Of a stretch of DNA of 7,348 nt, positions 5,363-7,348 are shown in pieces. This DNA comes from Desulfobacterales bacterium (lineage in GTDB: Bacteria; Desulfobacterota; Desulfobacteria; Desulfobacterales; DAOWNP01). Numbering within the stretch: position 1 is the first letter of the stretch; the number at the start of each line of letters is the position of its first letter. The notes beneath the pieces were generated by a model, which searched no databases, was not told where the DNA came from, and saw only the letters and a program-made list of their open reading frames with translations. The stretch spans positions 1 through 7,348 of the forward strand of contig JASFBI010000087.1 in the NCBI GenBank assembly GCA_030149595.1, read 5' to 3'. A program made the translations under genes and the position numbers.

Positions 5363-7123
5363 ATGATAGTTAATCTTGGTGTATTATTAATGAATAAAAT
5401 TAAAAAGCTTGTATCTGTACTATTTATACTGTGTATGGTTTTATCTGTCTGTTTTAGTTGTATTTTTTACTATTACTCTAATATAGTTGAAGAGAAATTT
5501 ACAGGTAGAAAATGGTCTGTACCCACAACTGTTTATTCTGATACAACGCTTATGTATCCAGGTCAAAAGATTAATAAAAGTCTGTTTAAGGAGAAATTAA
5601 AAACTCTTTTGTATAAAGAGGTTTTTAATATGCCTGAGAAAAAAGGGGAGGTACTTTTTTTATCAGATAAAATATTGATATTTTTAAAAGATATAGATCT
5701 GCCTTTTTTTAAAAGAGATGGCTTTTTTGTGAAAATTATTTTAAAAAATCAAAGTATTGTATCAATAGTAAATATAAGTACAAAAAAGTCTGTTCTAATT
5801 TTAGAGATTGAACCAGAAGAGGTTTTTAGATTTTTTGGAAAAGATTATGAACAGCGTCATCTGGTTTCCATAAAAAAAATACCAGAGTACTTAAAAAATG
5901 CAGTAATATCAGCTGAAGATAAAAATTTTTATTCTCATTTTGGAATAGATATAAAAGGAATATTAAGAGCTTTTTATTTAAATATAAAACACTTTGATAT
6001 ACGGCAGGGCGGTTCTACGATAACACAGCAGCTTGCAAAAAATTTTTTTTTAACCCACAAAAGAACTTATTTGAGAAAATTAAAAGAGCTGTTTTTATCC
6101 TTGGTTATTGATTTAAAGTATGGAAAAGATGAGATTTTTGAAATATATTTAAATGAGATTTATTTTGGACAAAAAGGAGCTGTTTCTATAAATGGTATTG
6201 ATGAGGCTTCTGTTTTTTATTTTGGTAAACATGCAAAAAATTTAACTTTAGAGGAGTCTGCAGTTATTGCAGGATTAATTAAATCTCCCAACTATTATTC
6301 TCCCTATAAAAACCCTGTAAGATCCAAAAAAAGAAGAGATTTTGTTCTTCAAGCTATGTTTAATAATAAAATGATTACAAAACAGGTGCTTGATAATACA
6401 GTAAAAAAGCCTGTTATTACATCGGGATTTAAAAAATATGTAAGAAAAGCACCTTATTTTTCTCAATATCTGGCAAAACAGCTGGCAGATTTATATACAG
6501 TAAAAGACCTTAAGGATTTAGGGCTTTTTATTTGTACAACTTTAGATACCCAGGTTCAAAGAGCTGCTGAAAAAGCACTTGTATCGGGTATAAAACGGTT
6601 GGAGAGAAAATTTCCGTCTTTAAAAAATGATAGACAAAACAGGCTTCAGGGGGCAGTTATTGTCATGTCTCCTAAGACAGGAGATATTCTTGGAATGGTT
6701 GGTGGAAAAGATTATGGGCAGAGTCAGTTCAACAGGATAACTTCAGCAAAACTGCAGCCTGGCAGTGCATTTAAACCTTTTGTTTATCTATCAGCGTTAG
6801 ATGAGTATTCTCCTTCAACACTTATATCAAATGAGATAGAGCCTATGGTTATTGAAGGCAGATTGTGGCACCCGAAAAATTCATATAAAACATCAAAAAA
6901 AACAGTCAGCTTAAGGGAGGCTTTGTCAAAATCTTTAAATATAGCCACAGTAAATATAGCTATTAATACAGGGCTTGGTAAAATTATTCAAACAGCAAAA
7001 AAATTTCAGTTTTCAACAACTATGAATGCCTATCCTTCTCTTGCCTTAGGAGCATATGAGGTAAAACCTTTGGAGCTGGCAAGGGCATATTGTCCTTTTG
7101 CAGCAGACGGTATTTTACCCTAG
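5363..7123 (+). CDS. Bifunctional class A penicillin-binding protein, PBP1B-like, truncated at the 3' end
   Basis: Inner-membrane murein synthase that polymerises glycan strands from lipid II and cross-links peptides. A membrane anchor spans about residues 14-37. Next comes a PBP1B-style region (FTGRKW...VPTTVY...YPGQ, 46-68; UB2H-like, about 70-155). The GT51 glycosyltransferase has E185 in AEDKNFYSH, GGSTITQQ (216-223), E242 in RKLKEL, KDEIFEIYLNEIYFG (255-269) and RR at 324-325. The E185-E242 spacing of 57 equals that of catalytic Glu233/Glu290 in E. coli PBP1B. The transpeptidase domain shows S468-x2-K471 (GSAFKP) and S524-L-N526, but the protein stops at 586 aa in FAADGILP, before the KTG motif. 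Roughly 150-250 residues are missing against the 844-aa E. coli protein, so transpeptidation should be lost while glycosyltransferase could remain. The stop coincides with an abrupt base-composition change. The ATG at 5390 (MNKIKK) is an equally good or better start, with a weak GGTG before it. A9/T9-type homopolymers, such as T9 at 6043-6051, are prominent. Confidence 0.88.
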   Translation: MIVNLGVLLMNKIKKLVSVLFILCMVLSVCFSCIFYYYSNIVEEKFTGRKWSVPTTVYSDTTLMYPGQKINKSLFKEKLKTLLYKEVFNMPEKKGEVLFLSDKILIFLKDIDLPFFKRDGFFVKIILKNQSIVSIVNISTKKSVLILEIEPEEVFRFFGKDYEQRHLVSIKKIPEYLKNAVISAEDKNFYSHFGIDIKGILRAFYLNIKHFDIRQGGSTITQQLAKNFFLTHKRTYLRKLKELFLSLVIDLKYGKDEIFEIYLNEIYFGQKGAVSINGIDEASVFYFGKHAKNLTLEESAVIAGLIKSPNYYSPYKNPVRSKKRRDFVLQAMFNNKMITKQVLDNTVKKPVITSGFKKYVRKAPYFSQYLAKQLADLYTVKDLKDLGLFICTTLDTQVQRAAEKALVSGIKRLERKFPSLKNDRQNRLQGAVIVMSPKTGDILGMVGGKDYGQSQFNRITSAKLQPGSAFKPFVYLSALDEYSPSTLISNEIEPMVIEGRLWHPKNSYKTSKKTVSLREALSKSLNIATVNIAINTGLGKIIQTAKKFQFSTTMNAYPSLALGAYEVKPLELARAYCPFAADGILP

Positions 7124-7145
7124 CTGTGATGAGGACGCCAAATAG
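7110..7145 (+). pseudogene. Probable 3' remnant of tupA (tungstate-binding protein)
   Basis: In the frame of the following tupB-like gene the sequence reads VFYPSCDEDAK and then TAG at 7143-7145, directly touching the tupB ATG. TupA-type binding proteins commonly end in a short Phe-Phe/Tyr-Pro tail (from memory), and tupA usually precedes tupB. The first 11 bases are also readable as the end of the truncated penicillin-binding protein in another frame, so the left boundary is ambiguous. The call rests on about ten residues plus context. Confidence 0.4.
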
Positions 7146-7348
7146 ATGAGTGAAAACGCACTGGTCAAAGCGTTTGAGCTGCTTTGGGAAATGGACGCGG
7201 ACGTTCTGGATTGCGTGCGAGTTACGCTTATCTGTTCGGTAACTGCAACGTTTGCTGCTGTGCTGGCTGGTTCGGTGGCTGCGGTGGGACTCGGCAGGGG
7301 GAAGTTTCCAGGCAGGGGAGTTCTGCTGGTAGCGTCTCACACAGCTAT
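7146..7348 (+). CDS. tupB: TupB-like tungstate/molybdate ABC transporter permease, 5' part only
   Basis: The first 67 codons of an inner-membrane permease that would move tungstate (possibly molybdate) from a TupA-type binding protein, powered by a TupC-type ATPase. The reading begins MSENALVKAFELLWEMD, with an amphipathic FELL...DADVLDCVRVTL segment typical of the TupB start, then a hydrophobic helix (about residues 27-48), then GRGKFPGRGVLLVASHTA, matching the FxGRR...L(N/H)TxM region that precedes the ALPTVVVGL signature. That signature is outside the window. The start is supported by GAGGA at 7131-7135, 10 bases upstream, and by an in-frame stop touching the ATG. It is much richer in G+C than the DNA left of 7120. 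A generic molybdate or sulfate permease is a possible alternative. Confidence 0.65.
   Translation, partial: MSENALVKAFELLWEMDADVLDCVRVTLICSVTATFAAVLAGSVAAVGLGRGKFPGRGVLLVASHTA

Noticed and set aside
7020..7340. 106-codon open frame on the minus strand at the right end
   Set aside because: It spans the pbp-tup junction antisense to both genes; its openness reflects the sense codons, not a gene.

Overview
The window is a mosaic of three blocks with different base composition. On the left (1 to ~1080) is an integron-integrase-type tyrosine recombinase of moderate G+C. In the middle (~1080 to 7120) is an AT-rich block, roughly 30-35% G+C by eye. It carries a lysine 2,3-aminomutase-like radical SAM gene (+), rseC (-), an unusually long rnfB (-) and a bifunctional class A penicillin-binding protein (+). 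On the right (7121 to 7348) is a G+C-rich stub (100 of 180 bases in 7141-7320 by hand count) holding the start of a TupB-like tungstate/molybdate transporter permease.

The gene content suggests an anaerobic Gram-negative bacterium. Indicators are an Rnf-type electron-transfer subunit with RseC, an oxygen-sensitive KamA enzyme, a PBP1B-like murein synthase and tungstate uptake. Sulfate-reducing Desulfobacterota fit well, because IntI-like integrases, Rnf and Tup transporters co-occur there, but this is inference from gene types and not a phylogenetic result.

Layout: intI-like (4-1077, start possibly left of the window); a 202-base spacer with a 13-bp stem-loop and, directly before kamA, a perfect palindrome overlapping a promoter-like element; kamA (1280-2356); an AT-rich 180-base gap between convergent genes in which I see no convincing terminator; rseC (2537-3034, -); a strong terminator hairpin (3079-3109) between rseC and rnfB; rnfB fused to a GltD/NfnB-like flavoprotein (3115-5139, -) with a clear ribosome binding site; a 223-base divergent promoter region; pbp1B-like (5363-7123, +), which breaks off before its KTG motif; and a probable tupA 3' remnant followed by tupB (7146 to the window end).

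How the genes relate: RnfB and RseC belong to membrane redox chemistry. RnfB carries electrons between ferredoxin and the membrane complex, and RseC is a small membrane Cys protein often encoded beside rnf/rsx genes. None of rnfC, D, G, E or A is present, so this rnfB is separated from its complex. The most notable items are the RnfB-flavoprotein fusion, whose pyridine-nucleotide site looks eroded, the leaderless-looking kamA promoter/operator, and the abrupt pbp-tup junction, which is either a real rearrangement or an assembly chimera.
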